Below, in pieces: positions 21,417 through 33,576 of a DNA stretch of 64,000 bases. The first letter of the stretch is position 1. Every line of letters begins with the position of its first letter. A program made the position numbers and the translations under genes. The notes under the pieces are model-generated. The model searched no databases, was not told the DNA's origin, and saw only the letters and a list, made by a program, of their open reading frames with translations. Origin of the DNA: Aquilaria yunnanensis. Its lineage: Eukaryota > Streptophyta > Magnoliopsida > Malvales > Thymelaeaceae. The DNA is taken from NCBI GenBank assembly GCA_039654915.1, contig CM077593.1, positions 79,402,501 to 79,466,500 of the forward strand. The letters run 5' to 3'.

Positions 21417-24027
21417 TGACATGGCCCCATATAGGCCTACCTAGAAAGCCTATGGGAACTTGTCCCACACTAGTATCAATTGCCTAAGTGATTATGAGCA
21501 CACTAGTTAAAACCTTTATAATTCTAGTTAATTAATCCTACTATGCAATCATGCGTGAATATGTGCTTTGACTTAATCAATAAAATAAGGAAAAAATACA
21601 TTCAAATGTTGCCATGGTATTTTATTAAAATTGAACATTAAAACCGTCAAAGCATATAAAACATTTACGTGGTTAACTGCACATTATCAATTGAATGTGA
21701 ACATCCATGAAAACGTACTCTATGCTCACACCCAAGAACGACTCTAGAGTACACTACTCATACATAAGCATAGGACGCAAACTAGTGTATGAAAAATATA
21801 CACTGAACCATACTATTGAGATCCGCAACTAAGCTCACACCTTAGAGCAATCTCCTTGTGGCAAGCTCCATAAGCCCTTCCTCATGCTTTACCAGCCTTT
21901 GTTAGCTAAATAAACAATTGTAGTTAGTACAAAAAGCTATCCAACAAGTGAATCGCAAAACTAGAATCACAAGATTCAAATAAACCATAAACCTGCTCAT
22001 GAGCTTAGCTCAATAACACTTAATGGTTGTTGGCTCAACGACACCCAAAAATTGCATAACAAAAGCTAAAAGAATGAGAATCAAAGATTCTCAGCAAGGG
22101 ATCCTTCAACCTACAAGAAAAATACTAAGGACACACATATATGCAATATATATGAAGTTTACTACGTGTACTTACAGTTTGAGGGCTAGCATATGCACAT
22201 ATATTCGAGTCCCTTGAGAACCTTCTTCTTCCTAGTCCCTACATGGACGTCACCACTTGCCTAGCAAGTTTTGGCCCTTAACTTGCTTTTAGGAAACCTT
22301 GGCTTGCTAATGCCTTAGTGAGTGAAGCTAACTAAATAACCTTCCCCTGGTTGTTATGTAGGTCAACATGGTGGGTGCATCTAACTTGATTTCCAAGGAA
22401 CTTGTTAGGTGTTCTAAGCCTCTAGATAGTGCCTCATGTCCTTTGACTTACCTAGGTCACTTTTGTACTAACCTTCCTCCTCAAAACCTTACCAAGAGTG
22501 CACTATGTTCTCACTTGCACCTCAAGTAATCTTACCTAGGCTACAAGTGTACTAAACTTTCACTCAAGATGCAAACCTATCCACCATTACTTGGTTTACC
22601 CTAGTGAACTAGCAATGACCATTGTTGGGCTCATTCACTAGGTTCTTTGGAACCACCTATGTGCACTAAGGTTCTTCACATTGAGGCCTCAAACTCAAAA
22701 GCTGGTAGTCCCTTGATGGTACTAAACCTTACACCCTGATTAATGGTGCCCTAATGTGGCAAAAAATATCCTCAATTCAAACAAAAAATGAAGGAAAATA
22801 TAGGTGAATTAAAGCTTTATACAAACATGAAAATGGTAGCCGTTCCTTTTAGCTTTGTGTGAATTCTTGAATCTCCTTAATCGGACATCAGAGCGAAATG
22901 TTATAAGAAAAATACTACAAGGGTGTTGAAGCTAGTGGGTCTAGGTGTTTTGCCTGTTGGGACACGTCCTTAAGGCTGGTGATGCATCACCACAGTACAA
23001 AACACATTAGTTTATAACATGAGGGCTTGGCGACACATCCCCAACCCTTTGTGCCTAAAAAATTAAAGATTTTGCCCAAAAGGAACTTTGTGGTTTACCA
23101 ATGCCTCCCAATGGTCCTAGGGATGCCACTAATTGCCTCAAACCTGCATGTATGCATGCACTATGCCATAATGCATCATTTAAACTAATCCTATGGTTTC
23201 CATAAGTAGCACACAAACCATTAAAAGCTCACTAGTCCACCATGTTCATCACCATCCACCAACTAACACCATTCAAAAAACTACTTGAATTCTACCACAA
23301 GCAAACTATGAATGGCATCAAAATATGCATGAATCATAAATCCCTTACCACAATTAGCCTTGAACTACCATGAATTAAGCATCTCAAGCCATATAGACCA
23401 AGTTCCAAAGGGTTCCACTAGGTTCCTATGTTCTAAGCAAAATACAAGGCATATGGCACTAAATTAACAGCAATCCAACAAAACCCAAGCTTTCAATAAC
23501 TCAAGAAACATGGAATCATCAAGGGAAAAATTATGCCTTATGAATTCAACCATGCCCAAGCTTGAAAACTCCACAATAAGCTTCAAATGCACAAAACAAG
23601 CAATCCTCATCAGGGGTACCATGGAAGCCTTGAAATTTCTTCAACAAAATCATGGATTAGAAGAAGATTTGGCAAGGAAATGAAAATGAGGAAGAGACCT
23701 ATGGGTTTTGCATGAAAAGGAAGGGAATAGTGCCAAAACTCCATTTCCCAACAAGTTTAATAACCATAATGCCTCTTTCCCCTCAAAATTTTTTAAAACT
23801 TACAAAAAAACCCCTTCCTTAAATAATAAGGACAAGTCCCGACCCCTCAGAGTTACAAAATGACCATGTTGCCCCTAGCCAAACCTAGTCCCATAAATAA
23901 ATTGGAACCAATTAATCCCTAAATAACTTACTTGATCATTGCTAATTTACCTTTGATTAAGGTATTTAAGCTAGAAATTTACAAACTTACCTCACTCACC
24001 GAGCATTTTATTAGGTGGGCTATAATA
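21417..24027 (-). repeat. 5' LTR of D (2,611 bp)
   Basis: Partner of 12,184-14,855. It ends TATAATA, where the other copy has TATAACA, so the terminal dinucleotide has mutated. Confidence 0.88.
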
Positions 24028-24365
24028 GCGTCATTTTTTCTCTATATTTGCTCAACTCTTGGATGCTGGAAACATAGAAACAAAGAAGAATTAAAGAATT
24101 GGAATAAAAAGAATGAAAAAGAAATGAAATAAGACACAATGACACAATGAAACTAAAAGAAACATGGTTACACGAGGTGACTCTTTTTTTGTGGTTTTTC
24201 TTGATTTAGACAAAAGACAAGGCTGAAAAATAAAGAGGTCAGACCTAAAACACAATGGAAAAGATTAGAAATAATGAAACTTGGAGAAAAACAAACTAGA
24301 AAATGAAAGGAAATAAAAAAAAAAAGAACTAGAACACAAATATATGTCTTCGAATAGAACTTGTA
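24028..24365 (-). other. Leader of B between D and PBS (no gene)
   Basis: AT-rich, A-runs, no coding signal. Continues 11,671-12,183 after removal of D. Confidence 0.65.
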
Positions 24366-24377
24366 GCTCTAATACCA
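24366..24377 (-). other. Primer binding site of B
   Basis: The minus strand reads TGGTATTAGAGC, one base off the usual initiator tRNA-Met PBS, two bases from the 5' LTR. Confidence 0.85.
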
Positions 24378-24379
24378 CT

Positions 24380-25358
24380 TGATGTGAACCTTGTTAGTAT
24401 AAGTAACAATAAACGCACCTAACATGATAAAAAGTTCCACAAAAAAAATCCAAGAGACTGGAATGTGATCCCCACCCCTGACCAACCTATGGCTAGAAAT
24501 AAGAAGTATAAAGAACACAAAGAAGACTAGCTTCCATGTGCACCAAGGTAAGTTCATCTAGAACTCAAGAGAATGGCTATCAAAAGCAATATTATTAAGG
24601 AAAAAATTCTATGTTTTAAAAGCATAGTAGAGGCCTTTATATAGGCTCAAAACTAGGGTTAAATAAGGCATAAATTTAGACTAGAAGCCTTAAACCAAAA
24701 AGACTTAGGAAACCTAATCAAACTAGGAGCCTTGCACACGGGTTACACTTACTTTTGTGTGCAATGCATGTGGCATGTTTTGCATCTGAAAAAATTAGTT
24801 CCCAAGGCCTAAAAACATCCTAAATATTTTAAATAATCTAGAATTAAATGGAAATTTGACCTAGAACAAAAAATAAACCCCATAAACCCTTAAGGGTGCT
24901 CTTGGGTGCACTCCATGGCATATGTATGGTTTGGGCTTATGCCTCCTAGGTTTGCCTAGAATCTTCAAGTTATATTGGATAGAGACCTTGTTTTAGGGCA
25001 TGGACAAGGGTCTTGAAGCTTTAGGGCTCATAAATTCAAGCCATAGAATAAAATGGCATGAGATGGTCTTCAAGGGGGCTCTGAGGGTGCACTCTCGAGT
25101 ACGCTCTTGAGCTCCCTGCTGTTTTGTGTGTCTTGGAACTCTAAGAGTGGTCACCAAGCTATGACATCTTTATATTATGACTTTTTGACTATTCTATTTG
25201 CTCCATATGAAGATCCAAGCCCGTCATCTATGAAATTGTAAGTGACAAATGCATGAAGTGCTTGAGTTCTCTCCTTAGCCCTCTTTGTTGTAGTAGGTCC
25301 ATTAGCTATCTTTAATGGGTCCTTGCCATCCTTGAGCATGCCTTCTAAATCCATATCA
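24380..25358 (-). repeat. 5' LTR of B (979 bp)
   Basis: It ends CATATCA directly before the TSD GGTGC. The minus strand has a TATA box TATATAAAG near 24,636-24,645. The outer 200 bp (25,358 down to about 25,160) still reads as the Pol tail, e.g. KDGKDPLKIANGP, because LTR and pol overlap in this family. Confidence 0.88.
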
Positions 25359-26400
25359 GGTGCATTACATAACTTATCCTTTGATAACAAGAAAGCATCA
25401 CTTTGGGCCTTTTCCCACCTAAATCCAACATTCTTCTTAACAACTTCAGTATGAGGTGCAGTAATGGTAGAAATGTTCTTAACAAACCTCCCATGAAGCT
25501 AGCTTAGCCATGAATTGACCTCACCTTAGAAATGCATGTGGAATTGGCCATATTTTAATTATCTTCACTTATTCCTTGTCAACCTCAATACCTTTTGAAC
25601 TCACAACATATCTAAGAAAGATCACTTTATTTAACACAAAAAGAACACTTTTTAAGATTAGCATATAACTTTTGTTCCCTTAATGTGATTAAAACTTGCT
25701 TAGATGTTCCACATGCTCTTTTAGGCCTTTGCTATAAACTAAGATATCATCAAAGTAAACAACAAAAAATTTGCATATAAAGTCATGCAAAACATGATTC
25801 ATGAGTCTTATAAAAGTGCTAGGAGCATTAGTTAAACCAAATGAAATTACCAACCACTCATAATGACCTCATTTAATTTTAAAAGTTATTTTCCACTCAT
25901 CCCTTCCCTCATTCTTATTTGATGGTATCTACTCTTTAAATCAATCTTAGAGAATAAAGTAGAACCATGCAATTCATCCAATATGTCATCACATCTAGGG
26001 ATATGATGTCTAAACTTTATAGTGACTTTGTTTACAAGCCACAATCCATGCACATGCACCATAATCCATCCTCCTTTAGTACCAAAGGCACAAGTACAAC
26101 ACATGGACTTATGCTCTTTCTAACAAAGCCCTTTGCCAACAAATCCTGCATTCGCCTTTTGATCTCCTTGGTCTCATCAAGGTTGGCCTTATATACAGGG
26201 TTATTTGGAATAGGAGCTCTAGGAATCAAGTCAATTTGGTGCTTTATCCCTTTTATTGGTGGTAACCTCTTTGGCTCTTTAGGAAAAACATCCTTAAACT
26301 CCTACAACAAAAGCGTAATAGAACTAGGAAGAGAAGTTAGCTTATTTGTATCAACAAAAGAATCTTTATAAAGTAAAAGAAGCATTGGTCTTTATACTTG
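25359..26400 (-). pseudogene. Reverse transcriptase of B0
   Basis: Right of the TSD the sequence resumes B0 at the RT/RNase H border. Fragments in different frames show RAPIPNNPVYKANLDETKEI, DLLAKGFVRKSISPC and LFSKIDLKSRYHQIRM. Many stops; 25,400-25,880 covers the RT second half in broken frames. More decayed than B, consistent with B0 being the older host. Confidence 0.85.
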
Positions 26401-26637
26401 AATAGCTTGCCTCACACATCTTATTTAGCAACAAAACATTCTTTCTTTTCTTTCAGTTTCCCCTATTACCTTTCTTTTAAGAGTTCTCTACTTTCTTTCC
26501 TCTCAGGCTCACTCTCCTTGCCTTTTCTCTCTGTTGTTCTCTCAGCTTTCCCCTTAGGTTTTTCTCTCCTGCACTCAACTTTTCCCTTATTCACTTTTCT
26601 CTCACCTTTGAAGTTTGCATTGATCCTCTAAGACTTG

Positions 26638-26990
26638 TTATGGAGAAAAGAGAAAAAGAGTAATAGGCCTATTTTCAAGAACAAAAGAGTACAAATTTCT
26701 AACACCATCATAAGTAACCATCCTATCATATTGCCATGGCCTCCCAAGTAAGATATGATATGCTTGCATTGGCATAACATCACAAAGAACTTTTTTATTA
26801 TAAGAACCAATCTTAAATACAACAAGAGCTTGTTTTATCACTCTTACCACATCAACATCATTCAACCATTACAACCTATATGGATGTGGGTGCTTATGTG
26901 TAGGAAGTTCCAATTTCTCCACTGTGGTTGTGCTAGCTATGTTGGTATAGCTTTCTCTATCAATTATAAAGCTATAAACTTGTTCTTTGA
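26638..26990 (-). pseudogene. Aspartic protease of B0
   Basis: The minus strand shows IIDRESYTNIAS (active-site GG of the family lost), then PHPYRL-WLNDVDVVR, VLCDVMPMQAYHILLGRPWQ and YDRMVTYDGVRNLYSF. This is the protease plus its downstream linker. The stretch 26,400-26,640 toward RT is a low-complexity Ser/Lys-rich linker. Confidence 0.8.
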
Positions 26991-27690
26991 ATTAGCATCT
27001 AGTGTGGAAGATGTACTCACTTTGATTGGTCTTCAACTTCTTATGATAGTCCTCAACACTCTTTTTGCCTTGTAGCAATATTTGGAGTTTTAAGTGTTGA
27101 TATCTATAGTAATAACTTGGAAAAAAGCCCTTTTGTTGTCAAGGACTTAAGATCTCTCTATGTTCTGATAGGCTCGTCATCATTCTTCCTCTTTGAAGTC
27201 ATGACATGATTTCACCACACAAGAGTATAATCAGTAACCTCAAAAGTGGCTAATTTTACCTTCTTTTCCTCTAAGTAATTATGACAATCAAACACCAACT
27301 CAATCTTTTACTCTTACTCCCAATATGCATTTAAATCACTCATCCCTTGGAATGATGGAATAGTGAGCTTAATTGAGTTCAAATTGGCATCCTGTTATGG
27401 CTCTTCCTTTCTTGGCTGCCTAGGTGCATTCCAAGCATCCTCTTCACCCTCAGACTCCTCTATTCTTACTCCTTTCCTTGGACTATAGGCAGGTTGGACC
27501 TTCTTTGCACCTTGCTTGATGAACCCTTTTTCTTGGACAATTGGGAACCAATTTCTTCTAGCTTTCGGTTATTGGTATCCATCCTGGCCAACAAACATTC
27601 AAACATTGAATGCATGGCCATAAACTCTAGCTTTGATTTATACTTCATCTTTGAACTCTCTATCATATTGCCTAAAACAAAGAATTTTTC
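26991..27690 (-). pseudogene. Gag remnant of B0, internally deleted
   Basis: The N-terminal gag (MIESSKMKYKSKLEFMAMHS, 27,666 downward) and capsid parts are recognisable by alignment to B. A deletion of about 0.6 kb relative to B, joining near 27,020, removes the zinc knuckle. Confidence 0.7.
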
Positions 27691-28757
27691 CTTATAACTC
27701 TAATACTCTTAATTTGTTAGTGGAATATTGCTATAAAAGAATTTGTCTAAAGTTCTAAGCAAACTATACTCAAAGCACACGAGAAAACTTAAATGTCTAT
27801 GAAAATAGAATTTTAGTACAAAAATATAGGTGGGAAAATGAAATTTTTAGGCTACCTCTCACATTGAAAGATTACAAGGACTATATGCAAGAACACAAAG
27901 AATGCAAAATCGAGCTCAAGACGCTATTTTTGTGCGAAGTTGAGAAAACATTTGTATGAATGCAATAATTTTTTGGAAAAAAATATTTTTCTTTGTTGTT
28001 TTCTTGCTGGATAAACTTCCAAGAGAGTTTTTTGCTGCAAAAGAAATGTTTAATTGCAACAAATATTTGAAAAACTCTAATTCTTGCATAATTTGGAATA
28101 TAATTTATGGAATCAAAACAACATAATTCTTAGACCTTTTTGGATGCAAAAAATATAAAAAAATGAAACAAAGAGGTCCTATATGTTTTGGAATAGGTTT
28201 TGGATACTGAATCACTTTTGCATGGAAATTGTGCTTATCTCATTGAATTTGAACACTATGGCCTAAAACAACAAAAAGCCAAATAGAATGGATTATATAT
28301 GAAGGAAACTAAATGGTATTGATGAAACATGAAGGGAATGCAAAGATTTGGACATAAACAATGAAAGAAAACAAGGTTGGACTCGAAGAAAATCAAGAAA
28401 CCGAGGTGGTGTTAAACTTGATGCAAGCAAATGAACAAGGCTGCAAACGATGCAAAAGGGCCTGGAACACAAAGAAATGGATTAGATAAGATAAGAAATA
28501 GCACGAACAAGGAAATAATGAAAGAAATTAAAATAAAAAATGGAAGGAAATGAATTGGATGCAAAAGATGCTAAAGAAGCTGTTTTGGTGTTTTTCTTGA
28601 TGATGACATGAAACAAAGGCTGAAATGATTCAAAGATGACCTAAAACATAAAGAAAAATTTTAGAAAAGATAGAAACTAAATGGAAACAACTGAAAAGAA
28701 TGAGGAAACAAGAGAAAGAAATGAAACCATTGGATATTTCATTGGCTTAGAACTTGT
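27691..28757 (-). other. Leader of B0 (no gene)
   Basis: About 1.07 kb of A-rich non-coding DNA between gag and PBS. It contains many GAAA/AAATG words but no frame with family motifs. Confidence 0.65.
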
Positions 28758-28770
28758 GGCTTTGATACCA
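28758..28770 (-). other. Primer binding site of B0
   Basis: The minus strand reads TGGTATCAAAGCC, two bases from the LTR; initiator tRNA-Met type, as in B. Confidence 0.82.
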
Positions 28771-28772
28771 CT

Positions 28773-29653
28773 TAATGCGCATTGGTATATAACCAAAAAT
28801 ATGCCTAAGATGCTACAAGCTCCACAAAACACACTTGAAAGAATTGGATTTGACTCCTACCCCTAACCAACCTGTGGCTAGAAACAAGAAGTACAAAGAG
28901 TACACAAAGAACCTAGCTTCCTAATGTACCAAGTTAAGTTAAAAAAAGAAACAAAGAGGAGAACCTCTCAAGAAATATGATTAATTTTGAAATGTGTTTA
29001 CAATGCTGAATAATGGCCTTTTCATAGAAAACCCCATGCCATATAGTTCAAATGATATAATAAATTAACTAGGAGAAAGCCTAGAAGGGCAAGAAGACCT
29101 AAAACAACTCAAACTATGTCTAAAATATTCATTAAACTAAAAAACTAGCCCAGGTTTGACCAAACAAGATAAATATGCTAAAATATACATGTTCACACTA
29201 GCTCGTACTTAAGTAACTAAATATGGAAACTAAAATGTCTAGTAAGCTAGAGTGCTCCATGTTAGGGCACAAATGGGCACCCCAGGGCATCCCAAGGGTG
29301 CTCAAGTGCACCAATGGCTCTAGCATGGTTTGACCTTCAAGTCTATGGTCTTGGGTCCATAGGTGTCTTTAGGGTCCATGTTACACTGGCGTGTTTGCTC
29401 CTTAAGTGTACATGTGAGCTAGGGTGCATGTAGACTGTCAACCTCTAAAATTATGCACTATGGCATGTCCTCACTCCTTATGTATCCAAATGGTGCTCCA
29501 AGTAAATCATTTGAGTTTCCAACATCATCTTGCTTGAAATATTGCATGATAAGTCCATGTAAATTCGTGGCCAACTCCTTAGCCCTCTTCCTTGTGATAG
29601 GTCCCCTTCTAGTCCTTAAGGGCTCCTTAAGTGTGCCTCCTTGATATGCATCA
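28773..29653 (-). repeat. 5' LTR of B0 (881 bp)
   Basis: It aligns to the B LTRs at both ends and in the middle, including the block CCTTAGCCCTCTTCCTTGTG that encodes the Pol tail. The inner end is TAATG, a mutated TGATG. The right end is GCATCA, so the right TSD would be CTTTG (29,654-29,658); its partner is outside the window. Confidence 0.75.
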
Positions 29654-32600
29654 CTTTGTTAGGCAATCCTGTAATGGGGTTGCACATGTCTTAGCTTGTA
29701 AGGAGCTTGATACTAATAGACATTCCTCATTGGAGGAGCGATCTCCTTTTCAGCTTTGTAATGCTCTTGCTTTTGATGAATAGATTGTCTTAAGCCTTCC
29801 TTAAAAAAAAAAAAAATGTAGCACTGCATGACAAATCAAAACATATAGCCACATGTCATTGATCTAAATAATGAGAAAAGAAAACCTTAACATGTAGCTC
29901 AACTGGTCTAAAAGTTCAGTTGAAACATAAAAGTCGAGATTCAAAGTTCCTTGCGGCTTTTCATTATTCAAAATACTCCTTAATCAATGGCAGTCACAAA
30001 ACTACAAGTAGGGATTAGTCTAGCTAGCCATTGAGAATATGATTTACAAAGAAAAATCTTGATAATTTAAATGGCCAATTAACTATCAAAAAGTTATTCC
30101 ACAATTCGAATTTGTTGAAAACTAGTTATAAGAGAATTTAAATTTTTATTTAAGAACATTGGTTTAAAAAAAGGTGATCAGTTTTAGGGTTAAATGTTTA
30201 TATAGTTATAAAGTTTTAGAACACCTTTAGAAAAGCGAAAAGTTTTAGAACTATTGCTTGTGAAAAGTTTTATAACTATAATAGAAAAACAAGTTTTTGT
30301 CCCAAAATGACCTTTTACCCAATTTTATTTGGGCTCAGCACTAGCATTCTAATAAATTAAGTCAATCTGATAGCTATAGATCAATGTATAGATAAGTTCT
30401 GAAATAGAAAAAATATAATTTCAGTAGTGTTCAGCAATGAAGTTTGCTGAGTATCAAATAATAATTTTTGCTTAGTCAATTGGACTATTGCATAACATGT
30501 ATGACCGATGGATGCAACTATTTTGAGCTACCACCGAAAATTTTACAGATTTAGGATTTAATTTTTAGTTTGAGTTTTTTTAGCATTAATTGGCAGATTT
30601 ATAAAAGGATTTCCTCCACTACTGTAGTACTGCTCACCGAGATGAACTTAACAAGGGTTTTTGTTTTTTTTTTTTTTTGACCTTTTCATCAGAACCGAAA
30701 AAATAGATTAAGAAAGCGGAGAAAATGCCGGGTTGTAGACCGAAGAAATATGTCCGTGGGGGATGACGACTATCAAAAAATGAGTAAGAGTCTTCATTCC
30801 CCATATGGCATGCTGAATCAGACTTACCAACGATGAAACAAGACTCAAGGATCTGTAAAGAATAGCAAGAGCATGAAAACAATGAGACAAAATTTATAAG
30901 GGGGCTTAAATGTTAATACTGAGTTTTTTAACTTATAAAATTATTATCCATATTTTCAAAGTTATCATTGTCTTAAATAATATTCTCTATATAAGGTATC
31001 TTCTTTGTCCTCCAATTTATTCCGCAGCAAACCATAAGTCAACACAATAGAAAAAGCATTTTTCAACCTTAAATAAATAAAAATTAGTGATAAATTGTCT
31101 CACACTACCTCCAAATGAGTTAGCCATGTTTACTTGCATTCAAACTGCTCTATAACTGGAGAATTAATTGGACCTCGCAAGGTGCATAATATATGGTTTG
31201 ATGGATGGAAGTAATTTTTTGTCACGCCAATTACAAATATACCCTTTTGGGAGTGACGTAATTGTTTCATTTTCATGCTACTAACGAATGGTTTGATTAA
31301 GTGAGTAAGAAACATAGGTGAAAAATGAGAAATTTGAAGCTTTTGGAGGAGAGGATTATGCATTTCTACCAAGTGTATTCAGCATAGTTGACTTCACCGT
31401 CCGTGCGTCAGAACAAACATAGTATTGTCGGTCCCACAGCTATGATTCGACATTCTCACCAATCCCATCTCACCACCACCTACTAATCAATATTTGTCAA
31501 ATACTATTATATAGTTTGAATTTGTTCGATTAGAGTACTGTCATGGAGCTTGATGAAGATGTGGACGTCTCGGGGGAAACAATTTGATCAGAGTTGGTGA
31601 TACCGATTGGTGATACGTCATAAAAGAGTTTGATACGTGGTGACTGCTATTCTCGACATATGGTCGGACTGGGAAACAGATACTTCTTTAATGTGCCCCG
31701 ATTATTTACGGTCAGTGATGGTCGTGATTCATTCTGGATACCGTCGATTGACATAATATTCACACAATTTCGGGGTTAATAACTTAATCAACGGTTCACG
31801 ATGAATCACAATTGTCATGGACAGTCGTGTTTTACGTCCCCTTTATCAATACATGTTTATGAAACCATCAAATATACATGGTATAACACCAATATATATA
31901 TTTTCCAAAATAATGTAGCGTATAACATCAAGTTGTAATTAGTTTGGTTAGAGAAAACAAGTTTCATTAGTTTTTAATTTTCAATTAAATTTTTTTTTGA
32001 ATAATTAGTAGATTACTTACCTTTTCCAAATATATTATTGATACTGGAATAATTTTAATGGTATCCACCCTGGGAGAACTTAATCTGTAAGAATTTCTAT
32101 TTTAATTGGTGAAGTTCACATCTGCCCTAGTTTCCAAAAACAGTTACCCCTGTCATTTCGAATAAAAAAGAAGACAGGTTAGAAGAAAAATGACCATTAT
32201 CCATGTTATAAAGAATGTGACACAATGAATTTAAATTCTTTAGACGAATTGAATCAAAGGCTTTAAGATAAGAATCAAGAAATTTATAACATTAATTAGT
32301 GGCCGGATTCCTTTCTCAGCGCATAACTTTAATCAGTTCATGGAGAATTAATCTACACTAGTTAGGGTTGCCCATATAAATAATGTGTTTTTATTCTTGT
32401 GCCCTGTAACAAGCTTCCCGATCGATAGATCTTTTTGTACTAAATATGTCCAAGTAAGTTTAAGTTTTGCTATAGCTTATGTTATCCTCTTATAAATAAT
32501 CTTATCATTCTCCTTTAAAAATGACTAGACCACTCTGCAAGTCCCCTGATTTTACCCTCAATTGGGACTACTCTTACCATACTTCTTTTTTCATGTTAGT

Positions 32601-33240
32601 TTTCATCATCCAACACTCAGTGCCGAAAATCATGGTTCGTTAGATTACAGTCTTATAATAGTTCCAAGGCTTAATTTCATCAATTGGCACATTTTTATCT
32701 ACTCTAATTTCAGTGGCACTTAATTATTTTATCCAATAATCTTTAATTGGATAATGAACATCTTATTCAGGGTATATGTCGTTATGAACAGTTAAATCTA
32801 AAAACTTAAAGGATTGATTTTTGATAAAATATGAAAATAATTATGATAAAAGACTAACGGAAAGAAATTCCTAAGTCAGCCATACACTTATACACTATTA
32901 CATAAATTTTCTGGAACAAGACCGTCGAATAATGATTAAAGCGTTCAAGCAAATAGTGTGACTCAGAGCGACAGAAAGAAATTATTCGGCAGATCTTAGA
33001 TATTACTACTATCACTAATTTGGGTACATCTCATAGTCCTAGCTAGTTTAGTTCACTCACTGTTCATGGTTTCATTTCGTTTGGGTAAATATTGCCAGTG
33101 AGCCCAGTTTTTTTAGTGAAGAGGTGTTCGCATTAACACGTATACGGGCCTGTTCTTCAAAGTTCAAACCATTTCATTTTATCCCTGAAAGATTCAGTAA
33201 TTAAGTTTATACCACACCCAACTAATACCCTCGGCTGCGA
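29654..33240. other. AT-rich DNA without recognised gene
   Basis: No supported coding region. It holds an A-run at 29,803-29,816 after a segment that could be a truncated retroposon end, a possible tRNA-like SINE head near 29,890 and a T-run at 30,662-30,679. A TATA-like TATAAATAAT at about 32,375 is followed by ATGTCCAA-GTAAGTTT at 32,446, but no downstream exon could be found. Confidence 0.5.
29884..29960 (+). repeat. Possible tRNA-derived SINE head
   Basis: TAGCTCAACTGG fits a polymerase III box A and, about 35 bases on, GATTCAAAGTTCC loosely fits box B. No tail or TSD could be defined. Confidence 0.25.
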
Positions 33241-33540
33241 CATGTTTCTAGTCCTTAGCACGATATCTCGGATGAGCAGATGCCGCTAGCCCCATTGTAC
33301 ATGGTGGAGCGTGCCCTCGGTGGATTCCAAGAGGCTGGGTGGGGTGGGAAGCATCAACAACAGAAATGGATGGGCTCAATGCAGGGAGGTCAGAAGGGCA
33401 GTATCCGGGAGGTTGGGCGAGGAGGATGTTGTCTAATGGGGTTGGGTGGGGAGCAAATTTTAAGGAGTGGGCCGGTTGAAAGCGTGGAGGCCGAAAGAGG
33501 AGGATGTGACTAGGTGGTGGTGGGTCGTGGAGCATCAACA
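33241..33540. other. G-rich island
   Basis: Strongly G-rich plus strand (runs such as GGGGTTGGGTGGGGAG) in otherwise AT-rich DNA. Overlapping ORFs exist on both strands (77 and 97 residues), an expected side effect of GC-rich DNA. No family match recognised. Confidence 0.4.
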
Positions 33541-33576
33541 TTTGGGTAAGCGGGTTTTGGGTTGACTATGGGCATA

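Larger units (their letters stand above)
12184..24027 (-). mobile_element. LARD-like long-LTR retrotransposon D, 11.8 kb, non-coding
   Basis: LTRs of 2,672 bp (12,184-14,855) and 2,611 bp (21,417-24,027) start TGAC(A/C).. on the plus strand and end TAACA/TAATA, i.e. TGTTATAG...CATGTCA on the minus strand. The flanks GCGTT (12,179-12,183) and GCGTC (24,028-24,032) form a 5-bp TSD with one change. The PBS at 21,400-21,413 and a purine tract next to the left LTR fix the orientation. The 6.56-kb interior has no frame with recognisable gag or pol. Large LTRs around a large non-coding core fit the LARD class, which depends on enzymes of other elements. Confidence 0.88.
6265..25358 (-). mobile_element. 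Ty3/gypsy element B, 7.2 kb plus nested D
   Basis: The TSD GGTGC is at 6,260-6,264 and 25,359-25,363. The 3' LTR is 6,265-7,238 and the 5' LTR 24,380-25,358; both have TGAT...ATCA-type ends on the minus strand, one base changed at the inner end of the 3' copy. A polypurine tract abuts the 3' LTR and a tRNA-iMet-like PBS (24,366-24,377) abuts the 5' LTR. In between lie gag, protease, RT, RNase H and integrase in the usual gypsy order, all broken. Element D sits in the leader between gag and PBS. Confidence 0.9.
5844..29653 (-). mobile_element. Ty3/gypsy element B0 (host of A2 and B)
   Basis: In-window parts of B0 are 5,844-6,264 (RNase H) and 25,359-29,653 (RT, protease, gag, leader, PBS, 5' LTR). 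When B with one TSD copy (GGTGC) is removed, the two sides join smoothly inside the RT-RNase H coding region and match 8,800-8,880 of B base by base. The IN end and 3' LTR of B0 lie left of the window, beyond A2 and A1. All reading frames are broken. It is related to B at the family level. Confidence 0.85.

Noticed and set aside
32375..32470. TATA-like box followed by ATG and a GTAAGT donor, as the start of a host gene
   Set aside because: No second exon or any coding signal found downstream; the pattern is common by chance in AT-rich DNA.
33248..33541. 97-residue Pro-rich ORF in the G-rich island
   Set aside because: Overlaps an ORF on the other strand; Pro-rich translation simply mirrors the G-runs; no homologue recognised.
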